DNA of 64,000 nucleotides from positions 1 through 64,000 of the forward strand of contig CAJNOL010000242.1 in the NCBI GenBank assembly GCA_905250125.1, in the 5' to 3' direction. A program made the position numbers and the translations under genes. Positions 1-11,645 of this stretch are shown here, piece after piece. The DNA comes from Rotaria sordida (Eukaryota > Rotifera > Eurotatoria > Philodinida > Philodinidae). The notes beneath the pieces were generated by a model, which saw nothing but the letters and a program-made list of their open reading frames with translations, made no database searches and was not told where the DNA came from. Positions within the stretch are counted from its first letter, which is position 1. Each line of letters begins with the position of its first letter.

Positions 1-377
1 GCAAGCGATAGGCCTCAACGAAATACATCAGATGTGACATGTCTCGTCAGACGAATGGTGTTCTAAAGTCCATTCTTTTTCAAAAGTGACCGTGAAGTTG
101 TACAATGGTGCCAGAAAGTCTACTGTTATGGAGAGGATAGAAGAAGCACTCTCTATCTTTCTTATTTAAGAATCCTGGATGAGCTATGTCTTATTTTGCT
201 TAAAAGACTTCATATATAAATGATGAGCATTTCTCGACTTGAGTCAAATTCTTTTCTTAGCAAAAAAACAAAATACAAAAATTATATTTTTCTATTCTAT
301 TTCACTTCATTAATCCGTGTCATCGTTCTGATGAACAACAATTAAGCACTCAGGCTCCTATATAGAACAATAATATA

Positions 378-577
378 GATGTAATACATTGTCAAATTTG
401 TCATGATTCTTTTATTTCAAAATTGATCCCTCCTCGACATCATCATTGCCGATCATGTAGTCATTATATATGTACTTTATGTTCAGCATAAACATAAATT
501 CTTAAACATTGTAGTCAAAAAGGTCAAATACGTATTTGTGATCAATCTTATAGAAATTTATTCGTATTAAAAGAAGT
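378..577 (+). pseudogene. FYVE zinc-finger fragment, decayed
   Basis: In frame 3 the plus strand reads CxxC (CQIC, from position 390), then an RHHHCRSC core, a CTLC pair and RICDQSYRNL. This spacing is the FYVE phosphoinositide-binding finger signature (CxxC, R-HHCR-C, CxxC, R-C-D). Two in-frame TAA codons fall just after CTLC, and the last zinc ligand (CDxC) has become Ser. Flanking sequence keeps no long open frame, so only the finger is recognisable. FYVE fingers bind PI3P on endosomes; this copy cannot encode a working one. The alternative is chance, but the ordered His/Cys pattern makes that unlikely. Confidence 0.6.
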
Positions 578-1152
578 TCATTATCATCTCTAAAAGGAAT
601 AAGTGATTCGAATTGAACCATTGTATTTGATAATTTTCGTCTTGTTTCTTCAAAACCACTTTTTTTGCATTGAATTTGAAGACTAGATCAAATTGAAGAT
701 TATTCTCTAAATCTTTGTGAACTTCATGAAATAGTATTTATACCGACAACACAAACATTTATATTAAATAGCATCAATAAAACATATCGATTATTTATGA
801 AAATAAATCATCAAATAACATATTCAAAAAATGATTATTATATTCATAAAAATATTCACTTTTTTGAATAATAAATTATTATATTATGCCAATATATGCT
901 ATGATACAATACAAACAGCTCGTTTAGCAATAAAACCAAAATTGTATACAAGAAAACGTGATTCAGCTGATAGCAGTATCAATGGTGTATAATCAATCTT
1001 TATTTCATTTTATTTCTCTGCCTTTGATTATATAGTTTATATGTTCCGTTATAAAAACTACAAGAAAAAAACTACTGTATTTAAAAATAGAAAAAGGAAG
1101 AATTTCAGTCAAATAGTTTTTAAATGTAATATTGATATTCTTCAATAGTAAT

Positions 1153-2514
1153 TCAATATGTTGACGTATACTCTCTATGGATTGCATCATACGATCCATC
1201 AAAATGAACAGGATATTCACGTATATGTGTATATAATGCAGATGATGGTGCTGGAGGCGACTACAATAAAAGATTTATATAGTTATTTTTTCTGAAGGTA
1301 TTATGTTTTTTGAAAAAAGTTTACTATATCTTCAACAACACCAACGTTGCGTGCTTGTTGAACAAGTGTTACTGAATCTATAAGTGATGACCCATAACGA
1401 ACTCTATAAGATTCAGGATCTTCTAGGGTAACACCAAGATTTTGAAATTTTCGAACTGTACGTATTTCAGGAGCAGAATAAATAATGGTAGTATTAGATG
1501 GCGGTGGATATTCTGCAGCAGGAGGAGCAGATTCAACAATTGTACGCCGTTCAGGTTGAGGTCCATAGGGAATCCATCGTTCAATTATAATATCACCTCA
1601 ATAGCAAAAAAAGCAACAATTCTGGAATAAAAAGAAAACAAAAAAGAAAAATGAAGATAATTATTTTACCTGGTTTTTCTGGAGCAGCTGGAAAACGTTC
1701 AATGATAACTGATCGTGGTGGAACAGGTAAAGCAGGTAAGGTACGGATAACTGTAAAATAAAATACATTAATAAATCTAAACTATGTAATATAAATTTAT
1801 TTTTTTTTCTTACTTGTTTCACCAGGAATAGGTTTTGGTGGTGTTGGTGGTCGTTCACGTAAGATAAGTGCAGGTGGTGAAGGAGCACGTGGCGCATGTT
1901 CGCGTATGACAAGTGGTGGAGGTGGTGATGGTTGTCGTGGACGCACTTCTTTAATAATAAGTGGCTAAAATCATAAAAAGATTAGTAAGATTGAATTTGT
2001 AAACAATGTGTTTCATTACTCCTGGTGGTGGTACGGCTGGTGGTTGAAGATATCGAACAACAATTCGTTGTTCAAGTGTTACTGGACTTGAACTTCTTGC
2101 GCGTCGAATAATTTTTGGATTAGGATCACGAAAAATATTCGTACCCGATTTTTCCAGATAATAATTGGTTTCTTCTTCACTATTTGTATTGATCACTGTA
2201 TCATCAGCCCATCTCCTAGTTCCACACCAACCATATGTATCACCCGTATATCCCACATCATCATAATATCTATCTGTATATCGATATCGATCAAATCGAC
2301 TAGTATCATCATAACGATGAAGTGTACGAGTTATTGATTCATTTGATGTAGCCAATCCTTCATTACTTGATAACCAATTACGAAATTCATTTGGATCAAT
2401 ACTAAATATGTATATGTGTATTTATTATTTAATTTAAATTCTTAATTTTTACCGTCCATCCTGATTTGCATCAATACGTCTAAATAAATTGTCAGCTGTA
2501 TCATTAGTTGCCAT
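1153..2514 (-). CDS. EF-hand protein with alveolin-like Pro/Ile/Glu/Arg repeats
   Basis: Six exons: 2453-2514, 2020-2401, 1814-1964, 1670-1750, 1325-1596 and 1153-1260, all with GT-AG introns of 46-73 bp. The phases are consistent and give about 351 residues. The N-terminus holds one canonical EF-hand loop (DANQDGRIDPNE, with D1, N3, D5, G6, I8, D9, E12) split by intron 1. A Tyr/Arg/Asp-rich stretch follows, and then from about residue 110 repeated blocks such as LIIKEVRP, LVIREHAP, LILRERPP, VIIERFPA and IIIERWIPYGP spaced by Pro runs. Such valine/isoleucine-glutamate-arginine-proline repeats resemble alveolins/IMCp cytoskeletal proteins, so a calcium-sensing cytoskeletal role is inferred. 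No membrane segment or signal peptide is seen. The assignment to the alveolin superfamily is by repeat style only. Confidence 0.75.
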
Positions 2515-3240
2515 TGCTTGAAATCGTCAAAGTAGAAATGAATTCTTAAAATAAAAGAAAACTAATGATCATTAATTTATATATCTATCACAAAGACATC
2601 AGACACTTGTTTTGTAACATCAAGAGTATTCTTGTTCATACTCTTTTTAATTTGTCTGTAAAAAAGATTAGAAGCATTAAAAAAAACAAAAAAGTGTATA
2701 AATGATTGTCGCACTGTTCTTATAAATAGTTCATGAAGATTGGAATATAATCATGAGAATATTGTAAGAAAACAAAAAAGAAACAGAAAAAGAAGAAGGA
2801 GAAGAAGAACAGCTCTTCAGTAAAACTGTTGAAGGAAACTTAGCCCATTAAAAATTCTGAAAAAAGGATATGAAATAAACAAAATCATTGGTTTAACATT
2901 ATTGTTATGTGATTTAACATAGTGTGACTTTTTCTTATACCATACATACAACTAACCTATGCAGTTTATATTTCGTTTTAAAGGTGAAGAATTGTCTGTT
3001 TCAAAACAGCTTACTAGAGTAGGCTGTTTTGAAGCTGAAATATGGAACTCTCATATGTTTTTTGGTTTCATTATACTAATACGAAATAGAGAAAGTACAA
3101 AATTAATATTTTTTTATTGTTTGTTTCTAAAGGACATCCTTATTTTTCATTTTCATTGTTGCTATGCACTCATCATTTCTTCTTTTTTCTTTCTCTAGTA
3201 TTTTGTATTATTATAAACATCGAATGGAATGGTAAATAAT

Positions 3241-3480
3241 TAGTGGCGAAGCCATAATGGTGAACTGGAGAGGGTTGGCGGAGGAAGCTCAGTCTCTTCT
3301 TAGGAATGTTCTAGTTCCCTTGGGGAATAAAGTACATGCTGCAAAAAAATTTTCTTCAGGAAAGGAGGTGAGGGGGGGGGGTTGGTGTCGGTTTAAGCTG
3401 CCGATACTCCCACTGCCACCCTCTCTGGCAGAACAGCTACCGCGATGAAAATGAAGAAAAATTTTAACAGCTAGGGTATA
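3241..3480. repeat. Possible degenerate hAT-type MITE
   Basis: The left edge, TAGTGGCGAAGCCA, resembles the terminal repeat of the well-bounded hAT MITE at 29629-29788 (TAGTGGCGGAGCCAGG). The interior carries a similar G-run (3371-3380). No matching right terminal repeat or target-site duplication could be fixed, so only the left end is supported. Confidence 0.35.
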
Positions 3481-3825
3481 GGGAGGTATCAAGGGTGAGT
3501 GTTAAGCGTCATTCTTGACCTTGCTGGTCTCAGCCTATGTTAGTCTCGATCGAAAAAACTGCAAAAACAATAATTTCGACCAAGAATGTCTACCAGACTT
3601 ATCTATAATAAATAATGAGATCAAAACTCATTAATATCAAGGCCGATATTAAGGAAGACCGAGAGACTTCCTCTCGGCACATTCCTATCATGGAAATCAT
3701 TAGGACTCTAATATAATAGTGAAAAATCCTTGAACAAAATGATTCAAAGCGCAGCTTGTTATGACAATGGCTTGTTAGAATGTCTGTGGTTTCTTCGTTC
3801 TTGACAAAAGTAAAAATAAGTCACT

Positions 3826-5400
3826 CAAACAACAACAACTGGTAGGAAGAAAAAGAAAAATAATCCAAGACAGGGAGAAACCATAGTAATTCTTCATTGG
3901 CAATACTGACATATCCTTCAGAAAAATGAATCGAAAAGCAGATTGGTATGTTTGGTATTACTATTTAATTATATATTTTCTTCGATCTCTACTCGTAAAT
4001 AAACAAAACACTCGCAGAATAAATGATGATGAAAATCTTAGAAAAACAAGAATATAAGAGAAATGGATACCGTAAGAATCCTTCAAAAGTAATACTACGA
4101 GAGTCGTCAGACAAACAAATGTGAGAGCATATTCTCGTATTTGTTGACTCCCTTTCTTTGTGTATATTTCCTTTAATACCTATTAGAAAATAAACAAGGT
4201 GCTCATAGAACAACTACATGAATAGAAACCAAGGAAGCAGAGAATGTAGGAGAGAAAGAAATCGTAAGAATTTTCTGATATGAGTACTGACAGATCCATC
4301 AGAAACTAGATAGTATTTGAGATTGACTGGGATAAGAATTATGTTGCGAAACACGAATATCGAATTTCGGAAAGACATGATTTCTGCTAACAAATGAAGA
4401 ATTGTTCTAAGGCTCTATCATATGTCGATTTTTTTCTAACCATGTTAAGTGTTAGTGGAATAAAAGACAGCTTTTGTTATTGTTTTGTAACTCAAGAAAA
4501 ATTATGTTTACATCAATCAATTGATCATGGTTGGGGTCAATATGAAGTGTAGCCATCATAAAACTCCGCACTACGAGAAATTAATGAAGCTATATAAACA
4601 TGCTGATGGAAAAAGATTTCAACTGATCGTCTGATTTTCGATATGATTCATTATCTATAATCAGTTGTATTTACAGTTGTTTCAAATATGGGCAAAGGAA
4701 GTAGTGTCTAACTTTTGTTTTTATTTTCGTTTCATCTATCTAAAAGCGCATAAAGAATTAAGCCTTGAAAAAAATTCTCATTTTGCCAAGCTATTCAGAA
4801 GGAAACTAAACATCATCTCGATAGTGTCAAAATAAAATGTATGACTTCGATCTTGATACTTAGGCCTCCTGATTGATCTGTAGTTTTCGTTTCTGAGACG
4901 ATCGCATAAAAATATATGGTTGGTCTTAATACCTACGTCAAGTAAATAAGAAAGAATAAAATAAAGCAATCTCACAAAGAATGACAGGAATGCCGTGCTT
5001 TGTAGCGCATGAAAATAAATCTGAATTCTAGTGGTAGTGTTTCGCTGCATCTCTTATTTATATTGTTTCTCTCTCTTCGGGAGAATAAATAAAACATTTC
5101 GACAACCACTACTAGTGAGAAACAGAGAGAAAAAAATGTAAGAGAAAGAGAAACGACAAGAATGCTGAGAATGCATCACTGACATACCTGACTGAAAGAA
5201 GCAAAAAGTTGATTGATGTGTTTTGATGCTTCTCTTGTTTATGTGACTTAGTCAGTCTTTGCCACAGGATCGGAAGGACACTCACAAAATAACTGATGGG
5301 AAAAAACGCAGAACACCAAAAATGTAAGAGAAGAAGAAGAAGCCGTGAGAAGTATGCGGGTATGAATGTGATTATGAGCGCATTGAGATGTAAAATTGTG
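3826..5400 (+). repeat. Degenerate direct repeats, ~180 bp unit
   Basis: At least five diverged copies begin near 3830, 4005, 4190, 5090 and 5265. They share an ordered set of words: a CACTC/AACTG start, an AGAAA..TGTAAGAGAAA purine tract, a GTAAGAAT or similar word, then TACTGACA..TCC.TCAGAAA. Spacing is near 180 bp except for a ~900 bp interval that interrupts the array. No coding potential is conserved between copies. Confidence 0.4.
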
Positions 5401-5587
5401 GCTGCATCTAACAGTCTTCATTATGAAAAAAACCCAAAACCAAAGCTACACAAATACATAAACATCTACGAATACTCACCCACGGCATACCTGTCCAAAT
5501 TAACATACCAGAACCATATTCTCATCATCATGTTTCACATTTTAAATTTACTAGGATTGCGCTAAGAGCTTTTCGAGAAAGATGATA

Positions 5588-5705
5588 TTGCAGCATGGAT
5601 GTGGGAATGAGTGTGGGTGTAAGTCTTTGATACAGCATCCCAAATCATCATCCATGCTTGCAATTACATCCATAAGTACACCCATCCAATTTCACATCCA
5701 CACCC
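5588..5705. repeat. TGTGGG-like motifs in inverted orientation
   Basis: GATGTGGGAATGAGTGTGGGTGT on the plus strand near 5593 is mirrored ~80 bp later by CACATCCACACCCACGCC. These are short, imperfect runs of the TGTGGG hexamer, the telomere repeat reported for bdelloid rotifers. The stretch is too short to be a telomere. Confidence 0.4.
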
Positions 5706-6607
5706 ACGCCCTCAGAAATAGTTTAACACATGTTGAAAAACGTATATAGTTGAAATCCTTCGTTAAAAGACAAGGTATGTGTTGAAGTAAGATACTCATC
5801 AAAATAAAACAAACACTGTAGCTGAATTTTATATTAGTTTCATTTCGATTGATTATTGATAATAATTTTTCGAGACTGAAAACTGAAATATGAGCTGAAT
5901 AAATATGTGGTAAGAGTCGAAAGTGATAATAAAAAATTTTTGAAAATTTTGTATCTATCATATTGGAAAGTTATTTTTTGATTTTCATCTATGAGAAACT
6001 GATATAGTCTAAAGGAAAACATTAAAAGTAAGTTTTGGATTATTTATGAATTTTTCACTTCATTTTTCTGAGTTATTTATCTGATGTTTTAAATCAAATG
6101 TTTCATACAAATAAATAACACATCGTTTCATTAGCTATTTGATCAAAAATCAAGTAGAGCATTTTCCAATTGAACGATAGTGTCAGTTGAATTAGTAATT
6201 GATTTTCAGAATAACAATCCTAGATGGTCAATCATCTTAACTCCTCTTGACGTAGAATAACTCTGCCTACTAAGGCTCGTTGTCAGGAATTAAACAGGAG
6301 AAAACATTCATAGTTAGTGAGATACACAAAACCGAAGCTCTCATTAAAAACCTCTTGTGGAGAAACTTCTCAGCAAACAGAGCATTTTTTTTTATACACA
6401 TTATCAATCTGTTTTCAGTACTTTTTTTCTTTCTTTTGGCTACTGATTACTGATGATTTTCATCTTCCATCCAGTAATGTGCTCTGCAAATGACGCTCAA
6501 CACAGCCATACTGGTAATTCTAACCAGGCATAAGTATCAAGAACTATTATATAAATAAAAACTAAAATTTTAGGATTGTGAACTGTAATTTTCAGTGGCG
6601 ATAGAGA

Positions 6608-7963
6608 TTAAGAGAGGGTCCATAAGCTAATCGAGTATACGAGGCACCCGATAAAAAATTTTTTTATTCAATTTTCTTTGCTCATTCAAAGCATCAATGT
6701 CTAAAACCACTAACCCCAAAATTTTAGGTCCGAATACCTTTCCTTTGAAAAGTTAGCCAATCAATACCGACTTCTAACACTATCATACTTTTTTGAGACA
6801 AAAAAACAAAAATACTCCATAAAAGCTGTGCCAGCTTGGGTTTGAATAGATTAAGGAAATTTTTTATGGTATATGTCGAAAGATAGAGAATTAAAAACTG
6901 AACAAAATAAGCTACATGAATGTAATGTTGTGCAAGATAAGTTTTATAAAGTCAATACGAGTCAAGAGTGATTATTTTGACCACTTCAAAAAACAAAAAA
7001 AATGTACCTCCTGTTGTGTGTCAGAATCAAGAGGCTCCAAGCTGAGTTTTACATATGTTGTGCAGCTTTTATTTCTCTATAAAATGATCAAAAAAAAAAT
7101 ATTCAAAAAAAAATAGTGAACTCGGTGGAAAACATGGCTTGCATTGCTAATTTTCTATGATTTTTGAGAGTTTTTCAATGAAAAATGAACATTTTTAGCG
7201 GTTTTCGTTGTCACATTACCATGCTAAAACAAAATAAATATGATATTCCTGAATCAGCATCAAAAACTGTATCTATTGATATACTTTTCATCGAAAACTT
7301 CTTTCTGTCCAAAACTAGTCTGTGGTTCCTCACAGACCAATTTCGGGTAGGAAAAAATTTTCACTAAAAAATACATGATTACATACAATTTTAACCCTGA
7401 TTTCGAATATCATATTTACTTTGTTTTAGCATTGTGATGTGACAATGAAAACCGCTAAAAATGTTCATTTCCTATTGAAAAAATATTAAAGATCATAAAA
7501 AAATTAGCAGTGTAAGCCCTGTTTTGCATCGATTCTAAATTTTTTTCCGAACATTTTTTTACCAAATTGTACAGAAAAAAAGGCTACACACTCTATGTAA
7601 AATTCAGTTGTGTTGACTTTATAAAACTTGACTTGCACAACATTACATTACATCCATGTAGCTCATTTTGTTCAGTTTTTAATTCTCTATCTTTCGATAT
7701 ATGCCATAAAAAATTTCAATGATCTGTTCAAACGAAAGCTAGCACACCTTTTATGGGACATTTTTTCTTTTTTTTTTATCAAAAAGGTATAATAGTGCCA
7801 AAAGTCGGTGTTGACTAGTTTTTCAGAGAAAAGGCATTAGAATCTAAAATTTTGAGGTTAGTAGTTTTAGACATTGATGCTTTGAATGAGCAAAAAAAAT
7901 CAGAAAAACAATTTTTTTATCGGGTACCTCGTATACTCGATCAGCTCATGGGCTCTCTCTTAA
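6608..7963. mobile_element. Large foldback element (1.36 kb inverted repeat)
   Basis: The left arm (about 6608-7256) is repeated inverted in the right arm (about 7396-7963), with indels and scattered mismatches. The outermost bases are TTAAGAGAGGGTCCATAAG on the left and TTAAGAGAGAGCCCATGAG on the reverse complement of the right. The innermost homology lies around AGCGGTTTTCGTTGTCAC (left) and GTGACAATGAAAACCGCT (right). The ~140 bp loop has a small hairpin (GTCTGTGG..CCTCACAGAC). TTAA is present at both ends, which suggests TTAA target use, but the TTAA could also be part of the terminal repeat. No transposase is encoded. Confidence 0.8.
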
Positions 7964-9173
7964 TGAACTAAGTTCACTTTATTTAAAACACAAAGATTCC
8001 TGAGAAAATAAAAGATTCAATTTTGTTTTAATGCTATTCAATGATGGTTCTATAAATCCGATTATGTAGACAAGACCTTCAATTGTTTTTCTGATCTTCA
8101 GATTAAAATTTCATATGATACATTTAATCAACTTCATAATTTTTACACATTTGAATTATCGTTCATAGTATTGAATTGACTATTAATTGATAGATAATAG
8201 AAAAATAGATGATTTTCAAAAGTTTTCTATTGATAAACTTAACTTTTAAAATATTTGAAGAATGCTTCATAAAATTTTAATAATGCTTTCGATGTCAGAA
8301 GACACTTAATTTATTTTAAATATTCTTTTCCTGCAAGTAGCAGCTCGAATTTTAGCAAAAAATTCTCTTAAATAATTTCAAGAAAGTAAATTCATTATTC
8401 TGTGTTATTGACTTCATTTATTTTGTTAAATATTTCTCTTTCAAATGTGAATCAATAATAGAGCATCGTCAAATTTTATTCTTCTGAACTATATCGGTAT
8501 CTCATTTAAAAATTTCATATCATTTGAAAATCTAATTAATGCGCGACACAAGTTTCATCGGTATTGAAATAAACTTTTTATACTAATTATTTTGACGTAT
8601 AAGAATAGAATGTAACATATAAAGAGTGTAACATAAGTTCTGATTCCCTCATGAAATATTTATTTTCTTATGCGTTCCTAGAGTAAAAGAGGCTGATATT
8701 TATAGTTCATATACTAGATGTTTAGATCTACTGTACGCTAGAATTTGAGTATTGTTACAAAGATATAAATATTATCAAAATCATAAGAAGTTTTGAAATA
8801 TTATTAGAATAATAATGAATGAGAAAAATTGTAGTCATTCCAATCACACATTTCATTACAAGTTTTGTTTTATTACATATAACTCTTGCATTCTGTTATT
8901 TGTCAACGTCATTATAAATAGAAAAAAATTTCATAGTGAATTAGAATTGAAAAATCAAGTAATACAACAGTTGCGAATGTTCAATACGGAAAAATGTCGA
9001 CAAATTATGAAAACAATACCGAATCGATTAAAGCTAGTGATACTTCAAGATGAAGAACAAATATGTGAACATTAATCAATGGTTTTTATTGTTTTTAGAG
9101 AGAATTTAGATTTGTAAATCTCTTTTCGAGTAATACTTTTTATGTGATATTATAATCAAGAAATAGAGCTAAT

Positions 9174-9440
9174 TGTGACGACAGAACGCAAGAGAGGGAG
9201 TCAGCTATTTTTATTCGTCTGTGTGCAGAACACAAGAGACTGTCAAGGAGTGAAAAGGTTAACATAGCTTCTTATGCGTAGGGTTGACCGTGACGATATC
9301 TGTTTCTATTAGTTTTTTTCGCGTATGATTAGTATATAAGTATGCGATCGTACTGACATAGATACATTCAGAGTCATAAACGGTTCATCCAAACATTATT
9401 ATCGAGGCTAACGATAGAATTTCTCTTCCAGTTCGTCACA
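9174..9440. mobile_element. Probable solo LTR
   Basis: The block starts TGTGACGACAG and ends GTTCGTCACA, giving the TG..CA borders and short inverted termini (TGTGACGA/TCGTCACA) typical of retroviral-type LTRs. A TATA-like motif (TATATAAG) lies at about 9335. Flanking five-mers are only partly alike (CTAAT and ACAAT), so the target duplication is weak. No pol or gag sequence is adjacent. Confidence 0.45.
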
Positions 9441-10490
9441 ACAATATTTTCCATATTTCGTTAAACCATTCACTATCTATATTTGATATTCTCTTCAAGA
9501 TAATATTTTTCTCATCATGCAAAATAACTTTTGTTTCTATTTAATACCTGTATAATTATTCAATACACTTTTATTGACGTTGCTAAATATTAAATAAAAT
9601 ATATTTTGATGTTTTGTGCTTTTCAAGCAATATGATATTGTTTTACAAGTACTATTACAATCACGCATCGTTGTTATTATGCATCCTATTCTTTTCTTTA
9701 GACAATAATATTTTCTTCTTATTGAATGTTTCAACATACAAAAAAAGAAACAAACTGCTAGCACATGGTTTACACCATTGATCAACCTGTACGGTGTGTC
9801 TATGAATATGCTGATACATTTTCATCCTATTTAATCGAACAAAGCACAATAATCATCAAACGCTTATTTATTTGTTCGAAACTTTTTATAAACAAATAGC
9901 TATTTAGGAAATACAATTCCAACGGTATCTAAATAGGCCTTGCTCGTGATTTATTATAATTGTGAAGCATGAAAAGAACCATGTTTTTTGTTTTTCGTTG
10001 AATATTTTAATGTTGCAGTACTTGTTACTTCCATTAAATAAGTATTTTAAAGACTATTTTTAGTCTATTAATCAATGTAACGTGAGAAAAAAAACTTTCA
10101 TAAATAAGAGAAATGTGGCCATGGGAGAAAGGGGAACGCATCGTCTCATGTTTAGTAAATTTTCAATCAAAATCGTATTTTTATCAAGAACAAGATCGTT
10201 AGATTAAAAAAAGAAAGTCTAACATTTCCTACTTTTAAAAAATTGTCTATGAACTTCCCAACTTTCAAAAAATTTTCTTCTGTCTTCCTCTCCTATTTTT
10301 TCCCTTTGCTACATATTAGGTAAGCAATAGCCAATGTTGCATATCAAATGCGTCATTAGGTCACATATATTTAACCAAAATGATATCTTTAATTGCTCAT
10401 ATTTGAGTATAAAAGGCAAGAAAAACGAATGTTTGTTTTTATTTATTGACAATATTTTGATTTCTTTATTGTTGACTGTTTGCATATACT

Positions 10491-11645
10491 TTGTTGATAA
10501 TGCTTTCCAGTTGGATATTGTTTGCTATGGCAAATATTATTACATTATTATTTTTTATACCTTTCATTGATGAAGATCTTTTAGCATTAACACGAAATCA
10601 TCGTGTGGTAATATTTCATCGAGTGCTTTCCTTACGACATAAACTTTTACCATTTCTATATCCTGAATCAGTAAAAATGGATGCAGATTCAATAGCATTA
10701 CATGAATTAATTTCATTATATGATCCACAACTTGATTTAGGTGATGATATAACAAATAATGATATTGAAGAGTTTCGTTATCATTCAAAACGAATGTTAA
10801 CTGCTTTATTTCCAGCAAAATCATCATCTTGTCTTGTTCAATATCATACATTACAATATAATACCAATCAAGTACATATGTATTATATACAACATGAACA
10901 AATAGATAATTGGAAATGTTCTAATCAACCATTAATACTTTATTTTCATGGTGGTGGATTTGTTTTTGGTGATATTGATACGTATTCTTGTTTTGAATGT
11001 CATCTATCAAAATTTCTTAATATGTTAATACTTCATGTTGATTTTCGTCTTATACCTGAATATTCTCTCGAAGAGACTATCGAAGATGTTATTAATATTT
11101 ATAAAATTTTACTTGATATTGATTCTAATATTCATCGAAGATTAATTGGAATGGGTGATTCATCAGGTGGAATGCTTTGGATTTATCTTTTACAATGGAT
11201 TATATCTAACAATAAACCTATTCCACAAGGTGTTATTTTACATTCTCCATGGCCTAATCTAGAATATTTCGATAGAATTGATAGAATTCCTATGGATAAT
11301 TATTTATCATTAACACTTGCATATAATTTACGAAAATTAGCAATTGGTAAAGATACTTATTGGTTTGACGTAACTGATGAACAACTAAGCAAAATAAGTC
11401 CAAACGATGATTTATTTGAAGGATTTCCATCACTTTATATAACAGCTGGTACAAATGAAATATCAATTGATGCAATTCGTAATATGACGAAGAAAATAAG
11501 ATCAGCAGGTGTAGAAGTTATATTAGATGAAGGTGAAGGATTGATGCATACATATGCCTTATTTCATATGTGGTCACCTCAAAGTAGATATGTTCAAGAA
11601 AAAATTCGTCAATGGATTCAAGAAAAATTGTTAGTTGAAATGTAA
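10491..11645 (+). CDS. Alpha/beta-hydrolase (HSL/arylacetamide-deacetylase-like esterase), intronless
   Basis: A single open exon encodes 384 residues. An N-terminal hydrophobic segment (residues 2-25) looks like a signal anchor, as in arylacetamide-deacetylase-type enzymes. The oxyanion-hole motif HGGG is at 153-156, the nucleophile elbow GDSSGG at 222-227 (Ser224) and the catalytic His probably at 353 (LMHTY). At the usual acid position the motif is TAGTNEISID (318-327), so the acid is Glu323 or Asp327 rather than the common DPL Asp. The first Met (10491) was chosen because it includes the anchor; Met13 (10527) would shorten it. The predicted role is ester hydrolysis, probably membrane-bound; the substrate is unknown. 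It is the only intact intronless gene in the window. Confidence 0.85.
   Translation: MLIMLSSWILFAMANIITLLFFIPFIDEDLLALTRNHRVVIFHRVLSLRHKLLPFLYPESVKMDADSIALHELISLYDPQLDLGDDITNNDIEEFRYHSKRMLTALFPAKSSSCLVQYHTLQYNTNQVHMYYIQHEQIDNWKCSNQPLILYFHGGGFVFGDIDTYSCFECHLSKFLNMLILHVDFRLIPEYSLEETIEDVINIYKILLDIDSNIHRRLIGMGDSSGGMLWIYLLQWIISNNKPIPQGVILHSPWPNLEYFDRIDRIPMDNYLSLTLAYNLRKLAIGKDTYWFDVTDEQLSKISPNDDLFEGFPSLYITAGTNEISIDAIRNMTKKIRSAGVEVILDEGEGLMHTYALFHMWSPQSRYVQEKIRQWIQEKLLVEM

Larger units (their letters stand above)
2515..10490. other. Long gene-poor stretch
   Basis: No multi-exon gene with coherent phases could be assembled on either strand in these ~8 kb. Open frames are short, AT-rich and without recognisable domains. 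What is visible: a degenerate hAT-like terminal motif near 3241, ~180 bp degenerate direct repeats (3.8-5.4 kb), TGTGGG-like motifs near 5590-5705, a large foldback (6608-7963) and a solo-LTR-like block (9174-9440). Confidence 0.5.

Noticed and set aside
8815..9075. 86-codon open frame ending with a PDZ-like TPNRLKLVILQDEEQ-type flavour
   Set aside because: Only the last ~30 residues look familiar; no partner exons, splice sites or upstream domain were found.
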